From CAZXWK01 sp964644675 (GTDB lineage: Bacteria; Actinomycetota; Coriobacteriia; Anaerosomatales; JAAXUF01): a stretch of DNA of 40,884 nt. Of this stretch, positions 7,275-14,625 are shown in pieces. The position numbers and the translations under genes are program-made. Below the pieces are notes generated by a model. It saw only the letters and a program-made list of their open reading frames with translations, was not told the origin of the DNA and ran no database searches. Numbering within the stretch: the first letter of the stretch is position 1; each line of letters opens with the position of its first letter. The stretch is from positions 1-40,884 of the forward strand of contig CAZXWK010000017.1 of NCBI GenBank assembly GCA_964644675.1. Reading direction: 5' to 3'.

Positions 7275-7358
7275 ATCTCGCGAGCGTTTCGAGTGGGCGG
7301 CGCACGGTAGACTGACTTGGAGCGGCACGGGCCGCCGCTCAAACGCAACACGTTCGGC
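7275..7358 (+). repeat. attC site 11
   Basis: R'' region ATCTCGC, left arm GAGCGTTTCGAGTGGGCGGC, core GGTAGACTGACTTGG, right arm GCCGCCGCTCAAACGC, R' GTTCGGC. Family-typical with both extra bases positioned as elsewhere. Confidence 0.9.
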
Positions 7359-7379
7359 CCGACTTGAAGGGGGAGTCGT

Positions 7380-7913
7380 GTGACGGGTTCTGGCCGTACG
7401 CTCCGTATCGCGCGTCTCGCGATTCTCATCTCCGTGGTTCTCGCCGGTACCATCGGGCTGACTGGCTGCACCCAACACGCCGCGGACGTGTCGCCGGACC
7501 CGAAGTCGCCTGAATCGGCATTCCTGGGCCCGTATCCGATGGGTGTGGGCGTCACAATCGACGGCAAGACGCTCACACTCACGTCCGTCCAGGTCTCCGA
7601 CGTCGACTCGCCGTACGAAGGCACACGAGCGCGCGAAGATCACAGATGGGTGCATCTCGCCTTCTCCATAGAAGGATCGGGTACGAACCCGGCTCCCGGC
7701 GGCGGCTACTTCTACCCCCAGTCTGAGTTGATTGCGGACGGCAAACCGGTCTCACTTGCCGAGCAGTCGGTCGGTTGGGACATGGAGGCGCCGCCGGGCG
7801 TGGTACCGCGGGAGACGATGTCGTTCCAGGCCCCGTCGGACGCGCGATCCCTCGTTCTACGCGTCACCCCGTCGTTCGCGGATACGCAGACGGTCGCATT
7901 CCGGATCTGGTAG
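7380..7913 (+). CDS. Cassette lipoprotein, DUF4352-like
   Basis: A 177-aa lipoprotein. The signal peptide ends in the lipobox LTGC (about residues 27-30), so the mature protein should be attached to the outer face of the membrane. The mature part is a beta-sandwich-like sequence: VGVTIDGKTLTLTSVQVSD, RWVHLAFSIEGSG, YFYPQSELIADGKPV, PPGVVPRETMSFQAP. This pattern resembles DUF4352/Telluride-type extracytoplasmic domains, but the assignment is tentative. GTG 7380 has AAGGGGGAG upstream. Confidence 0.72.
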   Translation: MTGSGRTLRIARLAILISVVLAGTIGLTGCTQHAADVSPDPKSPESAFLGPYPMGVGVTIDGKTLTLTSVQVSDVDSPYEGTRAREDHRWVHLAFSIEGSGTNPAPGGGYFYPQSELIADGKPVSLAEQSVGWDMEAPPGVVPRETMSFQAPSDARSLVLRVTPSFADTQTVAFRIW

Positions 7914-7951
7914 GCGATTCATGCTCAGGGCATCGGCCAGACAGACAACTC

Positions 7952-8025
7952 GAGCTGACGTCACAAGCGTGAGCTAGAGTGATCTCCGAGCACACGTGCT
8001 GCCGCTCGTGCGCCCAACGTTCGAC
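7952..8025 (+). repeat. Candidate degenerate attC site 12
   Basis: Between two cassette-like genes, an ending GCGCCCAACG^TTCGAC and short complementary arms (CCGAGC with GCTCG) suggest an attC relic. The GGTAGACTGACC core is missing. Confidence 0.4.
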
Positions 8026-8088
8026 AGCTGGATCAATACGGATACGCCCCGGTGGTGGACCGCTCCGGGGACTGACAGGGGGACCTGA

Positions 8089-8520
8089 ATGGATGCCATC
8101 GCTCTGCGCCGCACGTCAGAGGAGCTCTATCGCAGCGGGAAGTTCCTGTGCTCGGAGGCGATCGTGTATGCCTTCAACGAGGAGCTGGGCCGCCCGCTGC
8201 AACCCGAGGCGGTCAAGCTAGCCTCGGGCTTCCCGGTCGGCATGGGGGCGCTTGGCACTGGTGGATGCACGTGCGGTGCGCTGAGCGGCGGCGTGATGGT
8301 GCTCGGCATGGTTTACGGGCGATCCGAACCAGGGACAGATGCGCCTCTGGTGCTCGACAAGGCCAAGGCGCTCCACGACTGGTTCCTCGACGACAAGGGC
8401 GCCACATGCTGCCGTTCACTCATCAGCGGCTTCGAGTTCGGCTCCCCGGAGCACATCGACCAGTGTGTAGCGTTCACAGGTGACGTTGCCGAGCGTGTTG
8501 CGACGATGCTTTCGGATTAG
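8089..8520 (+). CDS. C_GCAxxG_C_C family (putative redox) protein
   Basis: A 143-aa protein with the family's cysteine pattern: GKFLCSEAIVYAF near the N-terminus, GGCTCGALSGGVMVLGMVYG (glycine-rich motif around residues 62-80), ATCCRSLISGF and a late Cys in EHIDQCVAF. Members are predicted redox or metal-binding proteins, often encoded with electron-transfer proteins in anaerobes. ATG 8089 has AGGGGGA upstream. Its gene sits in the array but the flanking attC sites are eroded. Confidence 0.88.
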   Translation: MDAIALRRTSEELYRSGKFLCSEAIVYAFNEELGRPLQPEAVKLASGFPVGMGALGTGGCTCGALSGGVMVLGMVYGRSEPGTDAPLVLDKAKALHDWFLDDKGATCCRSLISGFEFGSPEHIDQCVAFTGDVAERVATMLSD

Positions 8521-8584
8521 TCACCACTACGCGAAGTGCCCGCTGGTGTCGGAAGCTGTGAACCCCGGCCGCACTGTCTCACCA

Positions 8585-8659
8585 AGGCATCGGGCCGACT
8601 CACGTTCGCTACGCTGACCCGTGAGCGCCTGTTGGCGGCCCGTACCGAACACGTTTGGC
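8585..8659 (+). repeat. Candidate degenerate attC site 13
   Basis: Only the ending GAACACG^TTTGGC matches the family. Core and arms are not recognisable (GCGCCTGTTGGCGGC forms a short hairpin). Confidence 0.35.
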
Positions 8660-8678
8660 ACCCACCGGGGGAGGCACA

Positions 8679-9113
8679 TTGCACGTCGAGATCGGGCGAG
8701 TCCAGCTGGCGGACCTGGGCGCCATCGCGCAACTCCACGCGCACTTCTGGGGAGACGTCTCCGACGTCGCGGCGATGGCCGACACGCTGACGCGTCTTGA
8801 GGACGATCCAAATCATCTGCTCCTCGCTGCCCGGATCGCCGGAACCTGTGTCGGCACCGCGACCGGCGTGATTTGCCACGGGCTGTACGGCGGATTCGAC
8901 TCCTACCTCGTGATCGAAGACGTGGTGGTCGCTCCGGACCATCGCCGGAGGGGTGTCGCGACCGCCCTGCTCGGCGAACTGGAGCGCATCGCTCGCGAGA
9001 ACGACTGCAATCAGATGATCCTGCTCACTGAAGAGTGTCGCGACGATGCGATCGCTCTCTATGACTCCGCTGGCTTCGCTGGACGATGGCGAGGGTTCAA
9101 GAAGAAGCTGTGA
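8679..9113 (+). CDS. GNAT-family N-acetyltransferase
   Basis: A 144-aa GCN5-related acetyltransferase. VEIGRVQLADLGAIAQLHAHFW is the N-terminal strand and helix, YLVIEDVVVAPDHRRRGVATALLGEL holds the acetyl-CoA pyrophosphate-binding motif A (RRRGVA), and CNQMILLTEECRDDAIALYDSAGF is motif B. The start at TTG 8679 follows GGGGGAGG by five bases. The acceptor substrate is unknown; drugs, amino acids and protein N-termini are all possible for this family. Confidence 0.88.
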   Translation: MHVEIGRVQLADLGAIAQLHAHFWGDVSDVAAMADTLTRLEDDPNHLLLAARIAGTCVGTATGVICHGLYGGFDSYLVIEDVVVAPDHRRRGVATALLGELERIARENDCNQMILLTEECRDDAIALYDSAGFAGRWRGFKKKL

Positions 9114-9319
9114 TCTGGCGTCCACGTCGTCTCGAAGTCCGAGGTGTCACGGAAAGGCTCCTGGCGCCGTCGCGGCCCAAGCCCGTCGTCGGCGACGTCC
9201 ATCCAATACTCCCTGAGTGATTCCCTGAGTGCGGTGAGCCATACGATCCGGCGGACAACGCGGATCCGGATGCGGACAAGAGATGCTCGCGCTGCCATTC
9301 GGCACTGCCGCTGGGTGAA

Positions 9320-9403
9320 GCGTGACGAGCGTTTCAAGCGCAGGACGCAAGGTAGACTGACTTGAACCGGCGAAGGCCGCCGCTCAAGCGCACCACGTTG
9401 TAC
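9320..9403 (+). repeat. attC site 14
   Basis: R'' region GCGTGAC, left arm GAGCGTTTCAAGCGCAGGACGC, core AAGGTAGACTGACTTG, right arm GGCCGCCGCTCAAGCGC, R' GTTGTAC. The arms remain complementary but with extra differences. Confidence 0.85.
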
Positions 9404-9434
9404 GGGACGGCTGAAGCATCATGAGGGGAGCATC

Positions 9435-9920
9435 GTGGATTCCCGTTCGTTCGCCTGGTTGCGATGGAGCCTGTTCGTGACGAGCTGCGCGGCTGGCGTG
9501 TGCGTACTTCTGATGACACCCACCGTCTGGGCACTACTCTCCGGACAGGCCAGAATTGGGTACGCACTCGAGTTCCAACTCCCGGGTCCTTGGTGGCTGC
9601 AGTGGAGCCACCTGACACAGACCGGTTTCGGGGTTCTTGTCGCCGGCGCGCTGGCGGCCCTCCTGCTCGTGACCGGCGGCAACGTGGCACGCGTGATCGC
9701 GCTTGTGTCGATTCCTTGGGTCATCTACACCAAGGCGGCCTTCACGGGCGCCAACGGCAGCTGGAACGACTGGATCGCCGCGACCGGGGACCTGACTCCG
9801 TACACCGTCTTCGTCACGATCAGCGCGGGCGTCTACGCGGCACTTACCGTTGCCGGATTCGTTGCCTGGTCACGTAGCGGTAGGGACCCGCTGAGCAGCG
9901 AGAACGTCAACACGCACTGA
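9435..9920 (+). CDS. Four-TM cassette protein of unknown function
   Basis: A 161-aa membrane protein with helices at about residues 8-32, 58-80, 84-100 and 122-145. A conserved-looking loop GANGSWNDWIAATGDLTPYT lies between helices 3 and 4. GTG 9435 follows GAGGGGAGC. I recognise no family. The cassette spans 9398-10000. Confidence 0.72.
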   Translation: MDSRSFAWLRWSLFVTSCAAGVCVLLMTPTVWALLSGQARIGYALEFQLPGPWWLQWSHLTQTGFGVLVAGALAALLLVTGGNVARVIALVSIPWVIYTKAAFTGANGSWNDWIAATGDLTPYTVFVTISAGVYAALTVAGFVAWSRSGRDPLSSENVNTH

Positions 9921-9922
9921 GG

Positions 9923-10006
9923 TGCTCGCAAGGGGCATTGAGCGGACGGCGCAAGGTAGACTGTCCTGAAGCGACACAGGCCGCCGCTCGACGCTTCGCG
10001 TCGGGC
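9923..10006 (+). repeat. attC site 15, last recognisable
   Basis: AAGGGGCATTGAGCGGACGGCGCAAGGTAGACTGTCCTG preserves the left arm and core. The right arm is GCCGCCGCTCGACGC, followed by GCG^TCGGGC. It is more diverged than the sites near the left edge, and no site of this family follows. Confidence 0.8.
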
Positions 10007-10027
10007 CGACCGGAAGGGCGAGAGCCA

Positions 10028-10471
10028 GTGCCACTCAGGGTGAAGCCGAGGGAGAGGCTCACGCCGCAGACCCTCATGCCGGAGTTGATTGCGCCGTGCG
10101 GCATCAACTGCGGACTCTGCATGGTCTACGTGCGAGACAAGAACGGGTGTCTCGGCTGCCGGGCGGGGGACGAAGGCAAGTCCAAGTCGTGCCTCGCCTG
10201 CACGATTCGCAACTGCGACACCGTCCGTTCGAACGCGTCGGGGTTCTGCTTCGAATGCGCGACGTTCCCGTGTCCGCGCCTCAAGCGGCTCGATGCTCGG
10301 TATCGTGCCAAGTACCGCATGAGCTTGCTCGAGAACCTCCGAGCGATCCGTGAGGTGGGTCTCGAGGCTTTCGTGGCGTCCGAACGCGAGCGCTGGGCGT
10401 GCCCGGAATGCGGTGGCCTGCAGTGCGTGCACGTCCCTGAGTGCGTCTACTGCGGGCACGCCTGGACGTGA
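10028..10471 (+). CDS. DUF3795 cysteine-rich protein
   Basis: A 147-aa protein beginning about 20 residues before LIAPCGINCGLCMVY, the DUF3795 signature. Further cysteine pairs follow (GCLGCRAG, CLACTIRNC, CFECATFPCPRL), and a C-terminal zinc ribbon, WACPECGG-x14-CVYCGHAW. It is probably a cytoplasmic zinc- or iron-sulphur-binding protein with no known activity. GTG 10028 follows GAAGGGCGAG; ATG 10076 is an alternative. It starts right after attC 15, but no attC follows it, so it may be the terminal cassette or the first chromosomal gene. Confidence 0.82.
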   Translation: MPLRVKPRERLTPQTLMPELIAPCGINCGLCMVYVRDKNGCLGCRAGDEGKSKSCLACTIRNCDTVRSNASGFCFECATFPCPRLKRLDARYRAKYRMSLLENLRAIREVGLEAFVASERERWACPECGGLQCVHVPECVYCGHAWT

Positions 10472-10581
10472 CGCGACTCCGCCCCGTAAAGGGCTGTTCG
10501 ATGGACAAGCGGTATCATCCAGTCGGCGCCTGAGCGCCGTCCGATATCTCCACGCCAGCATCTCCGAGGGGAAGTGGCTCA

Positions 10582-11046
10582 ATGGGTCCAGCACGGCCGG
10601 CTCAGAAGCGACTCATGGGGGCCCTCGTCTTCTCGATCGTCGTCATGGTCTTGCTCGTCCTCTCGCAGTGGTGGTTCCGGACCAGGCCCATCGACGGCAC
10701 CGACCTGTTCGTGTTGCGCCCGTCCTTCATGATCGCGCTCACCGTCGCTGGGGTCTTCTCCGTCTGGGTGCTTATCGCGGCGCTTCTGTCCGTGCGGCCC
10801 GCGCTGGCTCACCCCTTCAGCCGGTGGGTGTGGGTGTGGACGCTCCTGACCTGCGGTGTCCTCGGCGTCCTCGGCTTCATGAGCGCGTCGGGCAACACCA
10901 TGGCATCCGTCATCATCTACGCCTGCGGCATGCTGTCGTTGATCTCCGGGGCGATCGGCCTTACCGCGTCCGCCATCCCGCCCCGGACCAAGCGGGACTT
11001 CTACGGACGACCGATGAGCACTCCCGAGGAATGGGACGCCGACTAG
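10582..11046 (+). CDS. Four-TM protein of unknown function
   Basis: A 154-aa membrane protein with helices at about residues 12-30, 48-70, 83-102 and 108-128, and a soluble tail ending RDFYGRPMSTPEEWDAD. ATG 10582 has GAGGGGAAG upstream. No attC precedes or follows, so this is probably the first chromosomal gene right of the array. A small hairpin (10524-10539) lies upstream. No family recognised. Confidence 0.7.
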   Translation: MGPARPAQKRLMGALVFSIVVMVLLVLSQWWFRTRPIDGTDLFVLRPSFMIALTVAGVFSVWVLIAALLSVRPALAHPFSRWVWVWTLLTCGVLGVLGFMSASGNTMASVIIYACGMLSLISGAIGLTASAIPPRTKRDFYGRPMSTPEEWDAD

Positions 11047-11108
11047 CGTCCGGGGCCGACGCACGCGCCGTAACGTCTCGAACCGCCAAGCCGCTCTGGA
11101 GGACCGCC

Positions 11109-11324
11109 ATGCCCGACCCAGTCGACGATCTCCCGCCCGGTCTGAGCAATCCCGCCCGCCGCGCGCTCTCCCGCGCCGGCGTCACGCGTCTCGACCAGCT
11201 CACCCGCATGAGCGAGGCCGACCTCTACCGGTTGCACGGCATGGGTGGCAAGGCCATCGGGCAGCTGCGCGTCGCCCTCGCCGCGCGCGGACAGAGCCTG
11301 GCCGAAGACTCGAAGAGCGAGTAG
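11109..11324 (+). CDS. Small helix-hairpin-helix protein (RNAP alpha-CTD-like)
   Basis: A 71-aa protein consisting of one helix-hairpin-helix unit: LPPGLSNPARRALSRAGVTRLDQLTRMSEADLYRLHGMGGKAIGQLRVALAARG. This resembles the alpha C-terminal domain of RNA polymerase (LSxRAxNxL..., GxxxLxxL, KSLxEI) and other stand-alone HhH proteins. It may bind DNA non-specifically. ATG 11109 is 62 bases after the previous gene; TCTGGAGGAC provides the ribosome site. Confidence 0.8.
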   Translation: MPDPVDDLPPGLSNPARRALSRAGVTRLDQLTRMSEADLYRLHGMGGKAIGQLRVALAARGQSLAEDSKSE

Positions 11325-11373
11325 TCGCCCACCAGCAGGAATCGCAGTTCGAGGCGCCAGAGAGGAGGGAGCG

Positions 11374-11727
11374 ATGGACGCACTCACGCAAACACTCAGG
11401 ATCTGCGGATTCACGCGGGTGCCGCACGTCGAGATGATCGCGGCGATACGCGACGCCATCAACTCCTCCGGGGGCTGCGTGCTCGACTCCCACCTCTTCT
11501 CGAACGCCGTGCTCTCCATCCAAGCCGAGATCCGCGCTGACAACGTGCCGCGGCTGTTCTCGTCGCTGGAGGACGCAGGGCTGCACGTGGACGCCACGAC
11601 TGCTGCCTCGCGCGACTCGTGGCGGATCGACACGGAAGCCGACGCGGTGGTGAACGTCGCGCTCAGCGTCAACTTCCTCCACGACGACCCGCCGCTTCGG
11701 ATCGAGGTGCCCGCCGTTCCGGGATAG
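11374..11727 (+). CDS. Conserved small protein of unknown function
   Basis: A 117-aa soluble protein starting at ATG 11374 with a strong AGAGGAGGGA. It reads as a small alpha/beta domain: LRICGFTRVPHVEMIAAIRDAINSSGGCVLDSHLFSNAVLSIQAEI, then EDAGLHVDATT and WRIDTEADAVVNVALSVNFLHDDPPLRIEVPAVPG. The last part has the alternating pattern of beta strands. No signal or membrane segment; no family recognised. Confidence 0.7.
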   Translation: MDALTQTLRICGFTRVPHVEMIAAIRDAINSSGGCVLDSHLFSNAVLSIQAEIRADNVPRLFSSLEDAGLHVDATTAASRDSWRIDTEADAVVNVALSVNFLHDDPPLRIEVPAVPG

Positions 11728-11972
11728 CCGTGCGTCGACTCATGCGGAACCGGCGTGTGCCCCCGACCGGCCCCCCGGGGAATCAACACGGTGTCACCCA
11801 AGCGAAACCCTCAGGAGCGCGCAGTGGTACAGCTCACGAGCAACCAACCTCACAAGCCGGCCGAGCCGATCCCGCCCTCGGGAGGCACCGCAAACATCGC
11901 GAACGCCGACCGAGAAGCGTCCGCACAGGCGTGCCTCGCGGAGGCGTGCGAACCGCCGGGATTGGTCGCCTC

Positions 11973-12416
11973 GTGAACGCGACGTGTCCGGAGTGCGGTG
12001 CATCGACGCCCAAGGACGGCACCTGCCGCGACAACTTCCACGCCCTGCTCGCCCTCGAGTGGCAGGTACCGGACGGCGCAGGCACCACGGCTCACTTCTT
12101 CGCCGTCTCGTCGTACGCGCTGCAGCATGCCGAGTCGATGCGCTACACGGTCGAAGCCATCACGTGGCTGAGGTCCGCCGTCGCCCAGGTGCTGGAGACC
12201 GGCTGTTCGACCGAGACACTGCGCGCCTCCGCACGCACGCAGGGGGAGGGCGCGCACGTGACGCGACGCGAGGGTGAGCCCGTGCCTGCGTGGGGAGTCG
12301 AGCGCTGGACGACGACGGTGGAAGACGTCCTCGTCGGCGGGACGGACGGCTACGCCGAACGCGTCCGCGCCTGGGCAGACGCAACGCTGCGAGACATCGA
12401 CGAGGCGACGCCGTGA
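11973..12416 (+). CDS. DUF5946-family protein
   Basis: A 147-aa protein with an N-terminal CPECGAS zinc knuckle, then CRDNFHALLALEWQVPDGAGTTAHFFAVSSYALQHAES. This matches my recollection of DUF5946 (a C-P-x-C-G start and a His-rich YALQH segment). A WGVERWTTTVEDVL segment follows. Metal binding by the Cys and His residues is likely but unproven. GTG 11973 was chosen as the first start before the knuckle. Its stop overlaps the next gene's start (GTGA), so the two are probably translationally coupled. Confidence 0.78.
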   Translation: MNATCPECGASTPKDGTCRDNFHALLALEWQVPDGAGTTAHFFAVSSYALQHAESMRYTVEAITWLRSAVAQVLETGCSTETLRASARTQGEGAHVTRREGEPVPAWGVERWTTTVEDVLVGGTDGYAERVRAWADATLRDIDEATP

Positions 12417-12925
12417 TCCTGCCCAAGGTCCGCGACCCGCGCTTCATCACCATCCGCCGAGGCGGTACCCTGACCGACGCCGACCACAGGCTCCTGGCAC
12501 TGTGGGCGGCCGCGTGCGCGGAGCACGTACTGCCGCTGTTCGAGGCCGAGCGCCCCGACGACCCGCGGCCGCGTCGCACCATCGCAAGCGCACGCGCGTG
12601 GGCCCGCGGCGAGATGACGATGTCCCAAGCGCGGGCGGCGGCAGGCGCGAACGCGGCTGCCCGGGACCTGACGGGCGCTCCGCGGTTCGCGGCCTACGCC
12701 GCCGGCCAAGCGGTAGCGGTGAGCCACGTGCCCGCGCACGAGCTCGGAGCGGCGGCGTACGCGATCAAGGCGGTTCGCGCAGCCGCGCCGGCCGACGCCG
12801 CGGCAGAGGCCGGCAGGGCCGAGTGTCGCTGGCAGAGGGAGCAGCTCCCCGACGAGATCCGCGAGCTGGTTCTCGACGACCAGCGGCTCCGAAACGACAT
12901 CTGCTGGTCGGCGTTCGACTGCTAG
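12413..12925 (+). CDS. Imm-5-like putative immunity protein
   Basis: A 170-aa, mostly helical, alanine-rich protein. DHRLLALWAAACAEHVLPLFEAERPDDPRPRRTIASARAWARGEMTMSQAR followed by FAAYAAGQAVAVSHVPAHELGAAAYAIKAVRAA is the pattern of the Imm-5-like helical repeat family, annotated as putative immunity proteins because some lie next to polymorphic toxins. No toxin gene is nearby. It starts with GTG inside the previous gene's stop codon. Role unknown. Confidence 0.8.
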   Translation: MILPKVRDPRFITIRRGGTLTDADHRLLALWAAACAEHVLPLFEAERPDDPRPRRTIASARAWARGEMTMSQARAAAGANAAARDLTGAPRFAAYAAGQAVAVSHVPAHELGAAAYAIKAVRAAAPADAAAEAGRAECRWQREQLPDEIRELVLDDQRLRNDICWSAFDC

Positions 12926-12962
12926 GCGCCGTACCCGGCACGATCGAGACAGGCGGTAGAGG

Positions 12963-13838
12963 ATGGCACACCAGCCCGACGACGAGGTCGAAGCGGTGCT
13001 CAAGCCGCTTGCCTCGCTGATCAGCAAGTCCGAGAAGGCGCAGACCAAGCTCGCACCCGGCACGTGGCAACACGCGATGCTCGAAGACAACCTCAAGGCG
13101 CTGCGCGTCGGCCACGCGCTGGTCTCGGCGGACGGCGAATGCCTGCCAAGCTTTCCGCCGGCGCAGCTCGAGGATGCCTTGACCGCGCTCGCCTCGATGA
13201 TCGAGCGGACCGAGAACACCCGCGCCACGTTCGCTCCCGGCACCTCCCAGCACACGCTGCAGCGCAACCGCCTCCACGCATTGCGAACGGCGCAAGAGGC
13301 GACCCGTGCGGCCCTCGAGCGCGAAACGGAGCGCGCGCTAGCGCATCCGGACGCCACCCGCGCGACGGATGCGGACACCGCGCCCGTGGATGAGGAGTGG
13401 ACACCGGTCACGCACGAGAGCCATGACCACGTCCAGGGACCCTTCTACCACGGCACCAAGTCCCACCTGCAGGTCGGAGAACTGCTGGTTCCGGGGATGG
13501 CGTCGAACTTCGAAGAGGGCCGCATCTCGAACAACCTCTACTTCACCGCCGCCCTCGAAACGGCCGTCTGGGGCGCCGAGCTCGCGACCGCCCTGACCGG
13601 CGCCGAGGGTCGGGGACACATCTACGTGGTCGAACCACTCGGCACGTTCGAGGACGACCCCAACGTCACCAACAAGCGCTTCCCCGGAAACCCCACCAAG
13701 TCGTATCGGACCCGAGAACCGCTCAGGATCGTCGGCGAGGTCGAGGACTGGGAGGGACACTCGCCGGAGGTTCTCGGCCAGATGCTCGAGGCCATCGAGG
13801 ACCTGCGGCGCAAAGGCCTCGCCGTTATCGAGGACTAG
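12963..13838 (+). CDS. arr: Rifampin ADP-ribosyltransferase (Arr) with duplicated N-terminal extension
   Basis: A 291-aa protein; residues 144-291 are a complete Arr domain, the size of stand-alone Arr (about 140-150 aa). Landmarks: VQGPFYHGTK (His163), NNLYFTAALETAVWGAEL (Tyr193), YVVEPLGTFEDDPNVTNKRFPGNP (Asp231/232), KSYRTREPLRIVGEVEDWEGH. Known Arr enzymes transfer ADP-ribose from NAD+ to the rifamycin ansa-bridge hydroxyl. Residues 1-120 hold two copies of an about 45-residue helical unit, at 8-54 and 68-114, both with LASxI at their start and APGTxQHxL in the middle. I do not know this extension from characterised Arr proteins. A 37-bp gap separates it from the upstream gene. Confidence 0.9.
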   Translation: MAHQPDDEVEAVLKPLASLISKSEKAQTKLAPGTWQHAMLEDNLKALRVGHALVSADGECLPSFPPAQLEDALTALASMIERTENTRATFAPGTSQHTLQRNRLHALRTAQEATRAALERETERALAHPDATRATDADTAPVDEEWTPVTHESHDHVQGPFYHGTKSHLQVGELLVPGMASNFEEGRISNNLYFTAALETAVWGAELATALTGAEGRGHIYVVEPLGTFEDDPNVTNKRFPGNPTKSYRTREPLRIVGEVEDWEGHSPEVLGQMLEAIEDLRRKGLAVIED

Positions 13839-13848
13839 CGGTTCATCC

Positions 13849-14562
13849 TCAGCAGCGCACGGCACGCCGCTTGAAGCCGAGCCGACCCTTCTGCTCGGCG
13901 GCGCGGATCTGCTCGGCAGCGCTCTTCAGCACCGCGACCCCGCCGTCCGACTCCACCTCGACCGGGCCGATGGTCTCGGCGGTGGCAAGCGCCTGGTCGT
14001 GCAGCGGCAGATAGGAGACGCCGACCGCGACGAGGAGGGCGTTCATCGCGCGCTTGAGGCGGGGAGAGGCGTCGTGGATGGTCGCTGCGACCAGGTCGAG
14101 GAGCTCGCGGACGTGCTCGGGATCGAAGGAGTCGTCCGGCCGCCAGCCCAGCAGCCACTCGTAGCACGACCAGCCGGCCGCGGCGCGCTCGTCGTCGTCG
14201 CCGTGGATCCAGCGATCGGCCACGCTCTGCGCGAGAGGGGACTCGGCAAGCGTCACCGAGACGATGAAGTCGGAGACCATCGGGCCGTAAGAGGCGTCCA
14301 TCCATCGGTCGAAGTCGGCCTCGGTCATCACCGACACGTCCGCGACCATCCCGGCCAGGTACATCGCGTCGTAGACTCCGGTACTCCAGAGCTGTTCGGC
14401 GAGCGCCTGGTCGACGCCGATCTCCTTCTTGAGCGGCTTCATCGCGCCGGTGGCGACGCCGAAGAGCGGTTCGCGCACGCCGCGCGAGAGGTAGCTCTTC
14501 CGGGTGCGCTCGGTGCCCAGCGCCTCGAGCTCGCGCATGACGGTGTCCAGATCCGGGGACAT
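13849..14562 (-). CDS. AlkD-like DNA alkylation repair (HEAT-repeat) protein
   Basis: A 237-aa helical protein, convergent with arr and only ten bases from it. LDTVMRELEALGTERTRKSYLSRGVREPLFGVATGAMKPLKKEIG is the N-terminus of the AlkD/DNA alkylation repair family, with ALAEQLWSTGVYDAMYLAGMVAD next. Known AlkD proteins excise alkylated bases using stacked HEAT-like repeats. The helical repeats continue with WSCYEWLLGWRPDD and DASPRLKRAMNALLVAVG. ATG is at 14562. I did not confirm the catalytic aspartate. Confidence 0.8.
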   Translation of the reverse strand: MSPDLDTVMRELEALGTERTRKSYLSRGVREPLFGVATGAMKPLKKEIGVDQALAEQLWSTGVYDAMYLAGMVADVSVMTEADFDRWMDASYGPMVSDFIVSVTLAESPLAQSVADRWIHGDDDERAAAGWSCYEWLLGWRPDDSFDPEHVRELLDLVAATIHDASPRLKRAMNALLVAVGVSYLPLHDQALATAETIGPVEVESDGGVAVLKSAAEQIRAAEQKGRLGFKRRAVRC

Positions 14563-14625
14563 GAGGCCTCATCTCTGTCGGGAGCCGACTGCGGTCCTCA
14601 TTGACGCCGTTGCCGAGCGGTCAGT

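Larger units (their letters stand above)
1..10006 (+). mobile_element. Integron gene-cassette array (integrase outside window)
   Basis: Sixteen single-gene units alternate with related imperfect palindromes of about 83-96 bp. The best sites pair GCGTTT-C-GAGCGG-A-CGGC on the left with GCCGCCGCTCAAACGC on the right, leaving an unpaired C and A on the top strand. These are G and T on the bottom strand, the classical extrahelical bases read by an integron integrase. All end in a conserved (A/C)ACG followed by a variable hexamer, often TTxxxx, which matches the G^TT cleavage rule. In several cassettes the first seven bases are the reverse complement of the R'' box at the end. Genes are nearly all on the plus strand with attC 3' of each, so attI, Pc and intI should lie left of position 1. 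No integrase gene is in the window. The last clear site ends at 10006; the DUF3795 gene just after it may be the terminal cassette. Confidence 0.9.

Noticed and set aside
9059..9337. A 92-codon minus-strand frame between the GNAT gene and attC 14
   Set aside because: It overlaps the GNAT 3' end and an attC site, and lacks a convincing ribosome site; at best a decayed fragment.
1..10006. The recurring repeats as a CRISPR array or REP elements
   Set aside because: Intervals are 300-1200 bp and each holds a gene; the repeats have asymmetric extra bases and a variable hexamer at one end, which fits attC and not CRISPR or REP.
11755..11976. A 73-codon plus-strand frame before the DUF5946 gene
   Set aside because: Low-complexity Pro/Ala-rich sequence with no ribosome site or family pattern.
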